Source: Acanthacorydalis orientalis (taxonomy: Eukaryota > Arthropoda > Insecta > Megaloptera > Corydalidae). Taken from it: a DNA stretch of 64,000 nucleotides. Positions 25,381 to 37,408 of this stretch are shown here, one piece after another (position 1 is the stretch's first letter; each line of letters begins with the position of its first letter). The position numbers and the translations under genes were made by a program. The DNA is taken from NCBI GenBank assembly GCA_034766995.1, contig CM068315.1:46773162-46837161 (forward strand), given 5' to 3'. Below the pieces are notes generated by a model. It saw only the letters and a list, made by a program, of their open reading frames with translations. It searched no databases and was not told the origin of the DNA.

Positions 25381-26397
25381 AAGTATTAAACATCTATTGT
25401 TAATATCTTCATGAAAAGATAAGAAAGCAATATTTGCTGATACTGATCTTGAGTACTATTTTTGTTTTGATAAACAGCGCAAATTGAAGTGTTTTATTAT
25501 TGAATTTATTTTTATATTGAGTGAAAATACATATCAACATACAAATATTGCTTATTATAAATATCTTCGGTTTCTTCAGTTAATTAATTGTAGTCATGTC
25601 CTGATGTAAGTCGAATTTCGCAATTAGCTGATAGGAAAAAATATCGGTCATATATAATTGCACTTTTGTGGAAATCGTATAAATTTATAAATTATTTAAT
25701 ATTACTATTTTTATACAATATTTGTTTTATTATTGTAAACTACATCCACAATGAATTTGACTCAACTAAGACATTTTTCAATTTGTAATATTAAACAATG
25801 TTTAGTCAGTGTTATAAATTACCGACGTAAAAATATCTACCACTTGCTTATACTTTCATTTTACAAATTGTAAGTGTTTAAGGACAACGTTCATGGTAAT
25901 TTCTGTAATATAATTCTGTAATTTTACATATCTGTAACTTTACTTGCCTAGACTTTCACTAAATTGGGAAGGTAATTTTATGTCAATCACATTCGCCCAA
26001 TTTTACAAAAAAAATATATATTTTTCCGCTTCCATGTGCTGATATTAATAAGCTCATATTTTCAAGCGTGAAAATGGAACCTTTCATCAAGTTCTTAAAA
26101 AGTAATTTTCCATGTACATTTTATCTATAAAACCTTATTAACACTATTAATATTGTTCCCAAACACTATATACATAAAGTGTAAATACAGGCTCAATATA
26201 GTTTTGATACCGTTTGAAAAATACTTTGAAATTTTATAAACAGCATAGAAATTGTATTAGAAGAGTTGTTTTCAGTCTGTACATATATTTGCCAGATACG
26301 TTGAAAATGTCAAAAAGTTGACAATGTATACTAAACATTATTAAATTTTCAATCATTTTTTATGACTATATACATACATAAATACATACATACATTT

Positions 26398-26398
<1 letters not shown>

Positions 26399-26474
<76 letters not shown>
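26399..26474. repeat. (CA)n(TA)n compound microsatellite
   Basis: About 18 bp of CA followed by about 57 bp of TA. Confidence 0.95.
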
Positions 26475-26481
<7 letters not shown>

Positions 26482-27096
26482 ATGTATACAATATAGGCCT
26501 AGTAATAAAACTATTATTTAATTATAAAATGTACAACTTAAATTTATTATTGTTAATTATAAACACGATGTGATATTTATTGAAAGATTTGTTTTTAAAT
26601 TGTAAAGTATATTGCAGTTTATCTGTATATATATATGTAATAAAAATAAAATTTTGAATTTACATCCTTATTTACAAATCATTTTCTTCAGTTATATTTC
26701 TTTACAGTTGTATTAAATACAATACAATAATAGCATAATTCTATAAAAATAATTTAGTTTTTAACATATACTTATGTTATCTATTAATAATTGATACCAA
26801 TATACTAATACAGGTGATAGCATTTATTGTGTTACCACCAAAAAAACTAATATCACATATAATCAACCAATCTATAATTTCTGCCTATCTTGTTGATTTT
26901 AACTGTGTTGGATACTGTCAGTTGATTCCAATAAGTTGTCCTAAATGAGATTTATATCTTTTTGTATGATTAATAAATGTCTACATGTGTTCTATAAATG
27001 CAATATGGACTTTAGGGTATAGAAAAAGATAATTTCTACATTTTTCATTCCTGTTTAATAAAACATAAAATTATACTTTACACATATTTATATTCG

Positions 27097-27127
<31 letters not shown>

Positions 27128-27529
27128 CTTCTGTGGGTGTGTATGTGCATTTAGCATATTTATGTTTGTATCATTCTTGTGTGAATGTACAGTATTGAAA
27201 TAAAATAGAATTTTAATTCGTTATTGAATTGCTTGATACCAATATATTTAAAATTTTGTATCGAATTAAATTATAATTATGTGGAATGAATGTTACGTGA
27301 CAGTTATATCTTAAAATTTTTTTACGAATCGGTTAAAATATAGTTACAATATTTACAAAAATGTTATATTTATTTGAATGGTATTGTCGAATATTCTAGG
27401 AAAGGAGAAGGATATAAGAAGTTCCTTTAAAGAACGGTTCGGTACACTTTTGTAATAAAACATAAGAATTACAATGTAAGGAATCAAAAATTGCTTGTTA
27501 ATAAGTTTTATTTAGTTCCTTTCTGATAG

Positions 27530-27581
<52 letters not shown>

Positions 27582-27858
27582 ATCAAGGAATTAAAAAAAT
27601 GTGTAAAAATTTACATTATTCATTAACATGTTTTAACAAATTGATATTATTTTTCAATTTTATAGAATTATTAATTGGCATTTCTCTATGTATTAAGACA
27701 TTCAAAATTATTTTCAAAAATATCATTATTTTTGTAGAAACTTCGTTTATTAGTAAAAAAAAATGGTTTGTTTTTCATATGCACTAAAAGTGTACGCATG
27801 CAAATGGTGTCATTATTTTCTCTAGGTGAAATAAAATTAACACTGTTCCTTATTTTAG

Positions 27859-28070
27859 TGAAATGTGGATGGAGAACAACTATGACAAATATGTTCCTTT
27901 GCACGAATTGTGGTAAAAGTTACAAATTGCGATCATCATTAATAAATCATCTACGATTTGAATGTGGAAAAGAAAAAGCATTTTTATGTCCGCTTTGTGG
28001 ACATAGAACACATCAAAAAGGGAATCTGAAACAACATATGATTCATAATCACTATCGCAAAGAAAAGTGA
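27859..28070 (+). CDS. lola: lola alternative 3' terminal exon 8 (VKCGWR type), two possible acceptors
   Basis: About 70 residues, stop at 28068-28070. The nearest acceptor is AG 27857-27858 (gttccttattttag). A second good acceptor lies 33 nt upstream at AG 27824-27825 (attttctctag) in the same phase and would add 11 residues (GEIKLTLFLIL), giving about 81. Finger 1 is CTNCGKSYKLRSSLINH, C-X2-C-X12-H-X4-C, helix L/S/S/N. The linker is GKEKAFL. Finger 2 is CPLCGHRTHQKGNLKQHMIHNH, C-X2-C-X12-H-X4-H, helix Q/G/N/Q. The short tail is YRKEK. It is a close relative of the exon at 28727. AATAAA at 28249-28254 is the likely poly(A) signal. The upstream TTG of the open frame is intronic. Confidence 0.92.
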
Positions 28071-28726
28071 TATGTGCGTCTGTTGTTCTTTATTTTTTTT
28101 TTATTTTTATTTTTTTGCAAGGTGATATTGACAAAGAAATATTTTATTATTATTATGAACAATGTAAATGTAAAATATCACAAAAATATATATGCTTAAA
28201 AATATATCGTACTTTTTTAACGACCTTTGTATGATAATTTTATGTACCAATAAAAATATATCAGTGGTGTCCAATTTGTGACTCGTATAATTTTTAAACT
28301 GATTATTCTTTTAAGAATTAAAAACGAAAAATGGTAATCACTGTTTTCGTTTTTGAAATGTATCCGTAATCTTTATCTTCAACAGACTGACAGTATTAAT
28401 GATAAAACGTATTGATCTGTACAATCGGTATTGTTTTTGAATTGAAAAAAATGACCACCACTCATATATCAGTATTGAAACCCAAAAAAACTTAGTACAT
28501 ATGTAAGTAACTTTTTCTTAACTCGATTTATGTTATCCACACTTTTTGAATAATTATTAAGGTATGAAACCATAATTATTCTGTACTTCTAAGATTTGAC
28601 AATTTCACGGCATGTGTATTAAAACAAATTGTTATTTTATTGAACAATTTGAAAACATAATCAAAACGTGTGTTTTATTTTAGTCTTATTTGTTTTCTCT
28701 TATTAATAAATTATTCCTTATTTCAG
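28071..28726. other. short inter-exon region
   Basis: About 650 bp, the smallest spacing in the array: the 3' UTR of exon 8 with a poly(A) signal at 28249-28254, then the intron before exon 9. Nothing else seen. Confidence 0.6.
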
Positions 28727-28929
28727 ATTTTTATGCTGAAGTAAAACATATTGCACTCTATCCGTGTCTAAATTGTAATAACAAAATATACAAACTGAAA
28801 TCGTCTCTGATAAATCATCGCCGATTCGAATGTGGAAAAGAAAAATCGTTTTCTTGTCCTGTTTGTAATCATAAAACATATCGGAAAGGAAACTTAAAAC
28901 ATCATATGGCTGCTTTTCAGCATTATTAA
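28727..28929 (+). CDS. lola: lola alternative 3' terminal exon 9 (DFYAEV type), tandem copy of exon 8
   Basis: Acceptor AG 28725-28726 (attccttatttcag), about 67 residues, stop at 28927-28929. It shares with the preceding exon the SSLINHxRFECGKEK core, the third-position linker and the KGNLK of finger 2. Finger 1 has one extra residue (CLNCNNKIYKLKSSLINH), making C-X2-C-X13-H-X4-C; X13 is outside the usual spacing, so folding may be altered. Helix residues are L/S/S/N, identical to exon 8. Finger 2 is CPVCNHKTYRKGNLKHH with H-X5-H (HMAAFQH), helix R/G/N/H, and the protein ends one residue later. Both odd spacings suggest relaxed constraint on this duplicate. AATAAA lies at 28993-28998. Confidence 0.88.
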
Positions 28930-29600
28930 ACAGTTATACATGCAGCTAATATATTTATATTTTCATCTCTGTTCATTATTTATTATATTTAAAATAAACC
29001 ATTTTAGTTTGCGCTCTTTATTCTGATTTGTTTCGATATGTGTAAATTATTCTATTAAATATTTTATTTATATGTATACATTTGTATATATATATATATG
29101 CCTATTCTTTTCACAGTAGTTGTAAGACATGATTATAATTTATATTAATTGTTATTTGTTAAGACCGTCTAATTATAATTTGTTTTGCAAAATTTTGTTG
29201 CGATTTTGTAAATTGAATACGCTTTATACGTATATATATATACAATACAATTTTAATTTTTCCCAGTGATACAGTATTTTGTTTAGTAATTACATGTGTA
29301 CTAAGAAAAAATCGAACAATGATAATAAATATTATGAGATGTACATTTATGTATGTCCTGTATAATATTTAATAATAGTATTAATAAACTACCTCATAAC
29401 ATAACAAAACTAGAAACAAAATATTGCGAAATAAATTTATTATTTTTTTTTTAATAATGAAGAAAACTAACACGTATCTCAAACGGTAGCCATTCTTTCT
29501 TAACGACTTGTATATAATATGTTTTAAATTATTTTAATATAATTTGCTCATTGAACGTATGTTTTCTAAATTGGTGCTAAATGTTTTGTCATCGGTTGAA

Positions 29601-29602
29601 AT

Positions 29603-29672
<70 letters not shown>

Positions 29673-29678
29673 GTATAC

Positions 29679-29733
<55 letters not shown>

Positions 29734-29753
29734 TATATATATATATATTATGT

Positions 29754-29832
<79 letters not shown>
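29601..29832. repeat. long compound (TA)n locus with higher-order repeats
   Basis: About 230 bp, the longest microsatellite here. A TA background is interrupted by a repeated unit (tattatgtatacatata near 29668 and again near 29748) and by other CA steps, showing duplication of an interrupted TA block. Confidence 0.95.
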
Positions 29833-29838
<6 letters not shown>

Positions 29839-30742
29839 AATAAAATTAAAACTGTTAACTTAATCTCAAAGTAGAACAAAAAGATCACATTATGTTCGTC
29901 GCAATGTTTCATTACGAATTGTTGCCTTTTTCAAGTGAAAATACGAAAATTAAGCAATATAATTTTATGAAGACATGTGCATGGAATATTTATTAGTACT
30001 AAATCGCTTTTTGTTATGAATCGATATTTTTACTTGAAAATGCTATTAAAAAATATAAATAACTTCAGTAATAGAAGTGAGAAGTAACGAAACATGTTCT
30101 CATTGACATTTCGATTGGATTTTTGTCATAATCCAGGAATGTATTGTTTATCTTACTATTATGTGTAATATAGCAAAATAGTGATGATTTATCAATAGAT
30201 AGAATTTGTCTTGCTTTAAAAATGAATTGCGAATTGCTGAAAATCAAAAGAAATGGAAGAATCGTATAATAAGTACAAATATTGAAATAACTTTTCCGTT
30301 TTAATGTTATTTTCTGTTTTGAGAACATATTTTTATTCTGATTAAAAAGTTTTAATGTAGTCTGAAATACATGTTTATTATTACATGTTTTTTCTGTCAT
30401 TTTTGATATATATATATATACAGGAATTATCGTTGTAAAAAAAAGTAATACTTTAAATTCATTAGTTAAAACAAGTTTCTTTTTTGATGTAACTAACTTT
30501 CACAGAAGAATGAGTAGTTTGTATAATTTCATCTGTTAACGTAGTGAATGTTACTGTATTTATATTTTATATAATTGTAAGATTTTATAGTTAGTCGTAC
30601 TCAGAGAAACTAAATGAAAATATAAAAATGTATATTTTTATATTTTTAAATGATTTCTGCATTTCATTTTTCAATGTATAAAAATGGGTCGTACAGTATT
30701 TTTTTCTTGAAAAAAGTTTTTTTAATTAAGTTTTTCATATCG

Positions 30743-30744
<2 letters not shown>

Positions 30745-30799
<55 letters not shown>
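30745..30799. repeat. (TA)n microsatellite
   Basis: About 55 bp of pure TA. Confidence 0.95.
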
Positions 30800-30800
<1 letters not shown>

Positions 30801-31940
30801 GTCAAAATATTTACAAAGAAATTTAAAAAATGAACTATTAGTGTTTAAGGGTTTTAAGCGTATCGCATTACATGTTTGAAAATATTTTTAAAGTCACGAT
30901 GGTTGACTTTTCTAACATTTAATGGTAATAATTGATAAAAATGCAAAGTAGTTAAACTTAGTGGATCTGTAAATTTACTTCTTTCAAAAGTAAACAAATT
31001 GAAACAGTTAGAGTATGCATTGCATTCGAGCTTTTTGTTTTGTATGAGAGATGGAAACTAGAAATTAAGTCACAAAATATACTAACCGTATAATTCTAAT
31101 CGTGTTCATTTACAGTTCTATTGTAACACTGCCAAATTGTTGTTTTAAAAAGGATAATTTTATCTAATAACATACAAACATTAACAATAACAATAAAATA
31201 GCTTTACTAATAATAGTAATAATACTAATGCAGTTATTTCCATGAATCTAGAGTAAATGTCGTACATAGTGTGTGCTTGATTCAGATCATATAGTATGAA
31301 ATATTGTAATGACTAATATATTTGTCTTTTAATGTTTTTAACACTCTTCAACCTAGTTATTAAATATTTGTATATTATTTTATTTTTAACGTAAGAAATG
31401 AAGTATACTTTTTAATCGATTTACATTTTCTGTCTATTCTTTCTATATTTGAATCTCATTAATTATTTTATTATTAAAAAAAGGGTCTTTTCTCTCACAA
31501 TATTATTTTGTCCTTACTTGACGGGTATCTTTAAAAGTCTAGCTAATTTAATACAAAATGCATGTTATTTCTTAACGCTTTTTTAAATACTCACGTGGCT
31601 CATATAATTTGTTATAAATTTTAATAATTTATTTTTAATAAAATGCAATTAGATGATATTTGGTTATTTTAATTGTAAGAAAATATAATCGGTTTTCATA
31701 AAAAAGGTTCACAACATTTTATTCAGAAGTTATTAGAAAGTTATAAACTTTTATTTGATATTAAATTTAACGAAATCATTTTTAATATTTTAGTATGAAT
31801 GAAACTAATTGAGCTTTATATACAATACAAAAAATCTCAGTAAAATGTATATCTTCCAGAAAATGTTTCTGCAAATTAACAGTATTGTTAATTAAATTAT
31901 TATAAAAATTGTGAAATTATAATTATATTTTTAAAAGTCT

Positions 31941-31949
31941 ATATATATA

Positions 31950-31999
<50 letters not shown>
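31941..31999. repeat. (TA)n microsatellite
   Basis: TA with one GTGT interruption near 31955. Confidence 0.95.
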
Positions 32000-32001
<2 letters not shown>

Positions 32002-34792
32002 CACTGTAATTGGAAAAAAATGATATAAAATTATTTTTAATATATTCAAATATATTGATATGTACAGATGAATACATTTTCTTAAAAGTATTGTTTATAT
32101 GTAATTACCATCTATATTATAAATAATTTCTTGAAACAAATTTTGATTATATATAATACATGCATATACATACATACACACACACATATATATACACACA
32201 CACACACACATATATATATATATGTATATATGTAGGGTATAATACATACAAACATCTACATGTTTTTAGACACATATACACACTCCAATCATATACGAAT
32301 ATATATTTTATATAAATTAAATTGTTTATAAAAGTACTTATATTTTTTTTGTATCTTTTCATTTTCATATATATTTATTATTATAGTTTATCTTGGGTAT
32401 ATAAATGTAGTTGTTTTGGGTTTTCTAATGTAAATAATCTCGCTTTTTTCCATTCTACTAAAAATCTGTGCAATCTTAAATCATATTTTTTTTTATTATC
32501 AAGAAAAATACTTTAAATTAGGAATGCTTCTGAAAAATATATTTGTAATATTGCACCTAATCGTTTTATTGATCTTATTTTTGAAATGTGGTCCAGTTTA
32601 TATTTTGTCATTCAACTTTATGAATATAAAATTATGAACTATTATCAGATCGCTGATTTATTTTTGCTTATATATATATATATATATATATATTTCATAG
32701 AAAATATATGTATATATATTTTTTTTTCTGTATTATCATTTTTTTTGTATTTAAATATTCAGAAATACAAATGAACACTAAATTGTAAGTAAATTTTAAT
32801 GCACGCTTGCGTATTCTTATATGCCAAAATTAAAAGCGGTTATAAATGTATTTATTTAGAAGATTATGCATAAAAACTTCAATTATAAGAACAATTTGAA
32901 CAATGTACAATGTAGTTTAAGGAAAAATACTTCTGTTAAAAATGTGCAATTTTTTAAAATTCTATATTTTTTTAAAAAAAATTACCTTCAATTTTAATTA
33001 TAACTATAAATGTCATTTATTAAAAGATAATAATTTGTATTGAAATAATTATAATTTTTGGTACTGTGCCTAAATTCACTTTCACAAATGATTTATCTCT
33101 TATCGGGTATTGTGAGACTGATGGTATAACCGTCGAAATGTGCATAAGCAATAATCAATATTAAAATATTGAGAATTTTGATCAGAGAAAAATTCTGTAG
33201 TTTGTAAGGAATGAAAATTCATTTGTGAAAATTTATATTTGTAATTATCAATTTTTATAGTTCTTTATTAATTAATTTTTTATATTTCGTTATGTATTTA
33301 CAATACCTTTTATCGTTCGAAATGACTATTACAAAATTAATAAAGAATAAAGTAGATATATATGTACTTTATGTCAAAAATTAATAGATAATTACATTTG
33401 TATAGTGTTTCTTTAATATAGTATATAATGTTATCAATTCTGTCCTGTATTTTTATGAAAAATATATTTATTTTTTTAATGGTAACATAAGCTAAAAATT
33501 ATTTACTGTTAACAATTATTTTTATATAATCTCTATACGAATGGAACACTAATCAGTATTGTTTGAAACGTTTGACTACAAAAGTGTTTTAAATTAAAAT
33601 AAGTATTTTCCACATTTTATTTTCAATTGATTATTCTCAAAACAAATCTTTTTTAAAATACGAGTATTCCTGTAACGAGTATTCTCGTAATGTGAGTATT
33701 CCTGTAACTATTCTCGTTTCGATCAATATATATTTATAATAGTTTTTTTAGTGTTCCATTTAATAAAAAAACTTTTTAAGTTAAAACGATTGTAAATTTT
33801 AAGTTGTGCTTTGTTATTCACTCATTAGTATAAAAATGATTATATATTAATTAATGTTAACAAATTGTATTTTAGTTTTACATATAATTGTATATATGAA
33901 CACAAATGATTATTTTTTTGTTATAATATAAACTGATTTAAAAATCTGAACGTATTTCATTTACGTTGATTTCTAATTTGATGTCACTTTTCACATTTTC
34001 GTATGTAATGTTTTATTTTATGTTAGTTCTTGTTTTTTACAGAAAAGTATTTTTTTTTAAAAAAATGCATTTTTAATATGTGATTTTTCAGTTATAAAAG
34101 TATGTGAAGTATTATTTTTGTGCAGATATAAAAAAACAGTGTCTTTAAAAAAAGGATTTCTGCAGAAAAGAGTTTTTTATATTTTAAGTAAATGTTTGTG
34201 TATGTTATTAAACCATATTGTCCAGTTAATTAAATAAGTTAATTCGAATATATATTGCATATATAGTGCAAGAGAAATTAAAAAAATGATAATGTGTTTA
34301 ATTGATATGATTTATATTTCTGGGTTGTGTGAAATTAATAACAGCATATACACAACAAAATTAATTTTAATCGAATATTTTTTTTAAAGTACTTGTATTA
34401 CTTGTATGTGTATGTTGATTGATATTAGGTAAATTTAATTCGTCAGTTACAGCAGTCGTCTGTGTAAAAGAAAAGTACGTTTATTTTATAAAAGAAATAA
34501 AGCAAATAATAAGTAAAATTCTCTTCTTTTAAAAATATATACTTTTCTGTTAAATAAATATTAATTCGTATCTAAAAAAAGTGTGTTTAAATAAAGATTT
34601 AACCCGAAATACAGTTGATATTTGATATTAAAATATTTTATAGTGAACGTGAATCGTCTTCTTTTTATGAGGTATTATATTTCTTAGCATGTTTATTTTG
34701 TTGTTAATAAATGTGCAGTGAAAATAACAATCTTTTTATTTGTTTTTAATCAAATATACATTTAATTGACTATTATGTTCTTTTTATTTCAG

Positions 34793-35010
34793 ACGTTTTT
34801 CCGGAAAAATATATGTGTCAAGTTTGTTACAAGTCATATTCTGTAAAAGGCTCATTCATTCGTCACCAACGTTACGAATGTGGTAAACCGCCACAGTTCA
34901 AATGTTCAGTATGTGAATTTAAAGCTCACCGCAGTGATAATGTTAAGGCACACATACAACGCATGCATTCTTATGTTTTTCATTCGGTTGTACCCTGTAA
35001 ATATGACTGA
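34793..35010 (+). CDS. lola: lola alternative 3' terminal exon 10 (DVFPEK type)
   Basis: Acceptor AG 34791-34792 (ttctttttatttcag), about 72 residues, stop at 35008-35010. The linker is minimal: DVFPEKYM, then finger 1 CQVCYKSYSVKGSFIRH, C-X2-C-X12-H-X4-C, helix V/G/S/R. The inter-finger linker is GKPPQFK. Finger 2 is CSVCEFKAHRSDNVKAH, C-X2-C-X12-H-X4-H (HIQRMH), helix R/D/N/A. The tail is about 14 residues (SYVFHSVVPCKYD). The ATG just before finger 1 is internal to the exon and is not a translation start for the BTB protein. The first-finger Phe/Tyr and Leu core positions are kept (Y and F). Confidence 0.93.
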
Positions 35011-35177
35011 TTCGTTTGTGAAATATAATTAATGTATAACAATTGATATTTTGGCCATAAATTATTTATTATCGGCATTAATTAATTATTCAGCACAAGT
35101 TATTATTATTATTTTTATTCTATGATTTAAGATTCTTTTGTACTAATATTTTTTTGCAGATTTACATTTTTTCTTTG

Positions 35178-35189
<12 letters not shown>

Positions 35190-35246
<57 letters not shown>
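35190..35246. repeat. (TC)n(TA)n compound microsatellite
   Basis: Short CT run then about 57 bp of TA. Confidence 0.95.
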
Positions 35247-35249
<3 letters not shown>

Positions 35250-37326
35250 ATTATGTATAAACTTACATATTTAATGCGATTAATTTGTAGAATAGTAATA
35301 AAATAAGTTTAAAAAAATTAATCATTTTCAGCGCGTGTATTTATGATTAAATATTTTTTATATTAAAAATGTCTACTTGGTTCAATATAGAACAGTCAGT
35401 ATGAGTATATTTTCTTAACACTGGTTAATTTATTTGATATGTTTTCAGATAAATAAAAACTATCTTTATTTGGTCAGTGTTGTTATATAGAAAATGTTAA
35501 ATACAGAAAAATATATATAACAAGCACAAATTATTATTAAATACAATAAAATCCTTCATTTAATAACTTTTAAAACGTATTGAACAAAGTAAATTAATTA
35601 TTTATTGTGTTCATATTTTTGATCTGCATGCAGATTTTTACAAAGTGTGGAACTAAGTACACTTTAAAATATATTTCCAAAAAATCAGTCAAATTTAAAT
35701 TTTCGTCGTAATTATTTTTAAGATTAATATTTTATGATACAAATTCATACAGTCAGGTCGTATTCAATTCTTTGTTTGTATTAAAAATATGAATTTAAAA
35801 AATAATATTTTAATTACGATTTTTAATGAATATACAGTGATTTCCCCAACTTTTTTTACATTGGAAATACGTACCAGATACTTTATCATACTGTGAAAGT
35901 ATTCTGCTGTGAACTTAATAATTAATTGCATGGTTACTCGATGAAATATATCAGAAGTTGAAGTTTTAATCATATATTGGATTTTCTTGTTAAACAGTTG
36001 AAATTTAAAACATAAATATGGTTTAATTTCGGTTGACACAATCTTAATCGTATTTAAAGTGTATATTTTAATCGTACTAATGAATCTTATGAAAAATTTA
36101 TTGTAAAGTGATTTGATCGTACTCCAAGCTTCATACATATTCATTGTAAAGGGGAGACTCATTGTATTTATTTCGAAATAGTTTTGTTGTTTTAGTGCAA
36201 ATTAATGCTAATATTATATTTTATAAATATAAAATCAGTGAAAATATCGTACTTTTTGTGTTCTGTTATTTAAGTTACATGTAGTTGATTCGTTTTCGAA
36301 TATAATATCAAATATTTATTAATTAAAAAATCAATTTGACTGATTATATGTTATATTTGTATATTAAAATGTAAAGTTTTCTGAGGAAACTGTTTTTCCT
36401 AATATTTAATTTATATATATAAAATTATAGTTAATTCTAATAATGTAAACTTTAAAAAAAACAATAACAGAAGCAATATTTTATTATGTACAGATTTATT
36501 CAAGCATTTAAATTTAATATTATTTATCTATATTATTTCAAACAATAGATATACTTTTATAAATACAATATTTTCCTTGTAATTATTTTTTTTTGTAATC
36601 AAGATATGTGTGTACAGCTGTAAAATAAGATGAATTTATTAGTATAGTCTTTACCTATTTGAGATTTATGTGTGTGTTTGTTTTCAAATTTACTTACATT
36701 ATTTTATTTATTGCCATATAAGAATTAAGAAAAAAACAGCCATTAATGTCCAAAATATAATAAATCATAACTGTTGTTTTAAGTCTAGATTATACATTTT
36801 TTTTAGAAAATGTAATTATTTAAAGTATGAATTTAAAATTGTTCGTTGCATTTAACGAATCAACTTAATAATTATTTATATTTGTGAAAAGTGCATAACT
36901 ATTAATTTGAAATTAAACTTTAAGTATGTTTTATTTAATAATATAGAAAAAATGTAATTAGTTAATGTTTAAAAATCTACTTCGTTTTCATAATAATTAA
37001 ATAATGTACTACCGACTATTTTAAAATAAAAAAAGTATGTTTTAAGACTCGTTGGCAGTAATAGATATATAAAATACGTTCTACTGCGTTTATTTCTTAT
37101 ATCATTTGTAAAAGTTTTAAATTATTTTTAAATTTTTATTTTAAATTATTTTTATCATTAAGTAAATTTTAACAGTTCGTTTTTGTTTTGGAAGTAATTT
37201 GGATAATAGATTGCTGTTTTTTTATTTGTACTAGAAACTGTTTAGCCATTTAAAATTGATTAATTATTTATTAATGAAATGTACGGTGATCTGTTTTTAA
37301 ATATTTGTTTATCATTTATTATCGTA

Positions 37327-37330
<4 letters not shown>

Positions 37331-37397
<67 letters not shown>

Positions 37398-37408
37398 GTA
37401 TATATATA
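37331..37408. repeat. (TA)n microsatellite
   Basis: About 78 bp of TA with two TG interruptions near its right end. Confidence 0.95.

Larger units (their letters stand above)
23317..27858. other. 4.5-kb inter-exon region with a Tc1-like inverted-repeat element
   Basis: TA tracts at 23914-24014, 24281-24343, 26399-26474, 27103-27127 and 27533-27580. An inverted-repeat element lies at 24960-25380. A weak acceptor near 27401 followed by an 18-codon frame has no polypyrimidine tract and I do not call it. The last 200 bp carry two in-phase acceptors for the next exon. Confidence 0.6.
28930..34792. other. 5.9-kb inter-exon region, no gene seen
   Basis: TA tracts at 29601-29832, 30745-30799, 31941-31999 and 32671-32694, and a mixed CA/TA/TGTA stretch at 32159-32231. 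A minus-strand open frame at 30065-30400 (111 codons) has no recognisable domain and is about what chance would give. A small degenerate tandem repeat lies near 33660-33720. Confidence 0.6.

Noticed and set aside
27402..27460. Acceptor-like tattctag with an 18-codon in-phase frame (GKEKDIRSSF...)
   Set aside because: No polypyrimidine tract and no finger residues.
30065..30400. 111-codon minus-strand frame
   Set aside because: Length is compatible with chance at this composition and no domain is visible.
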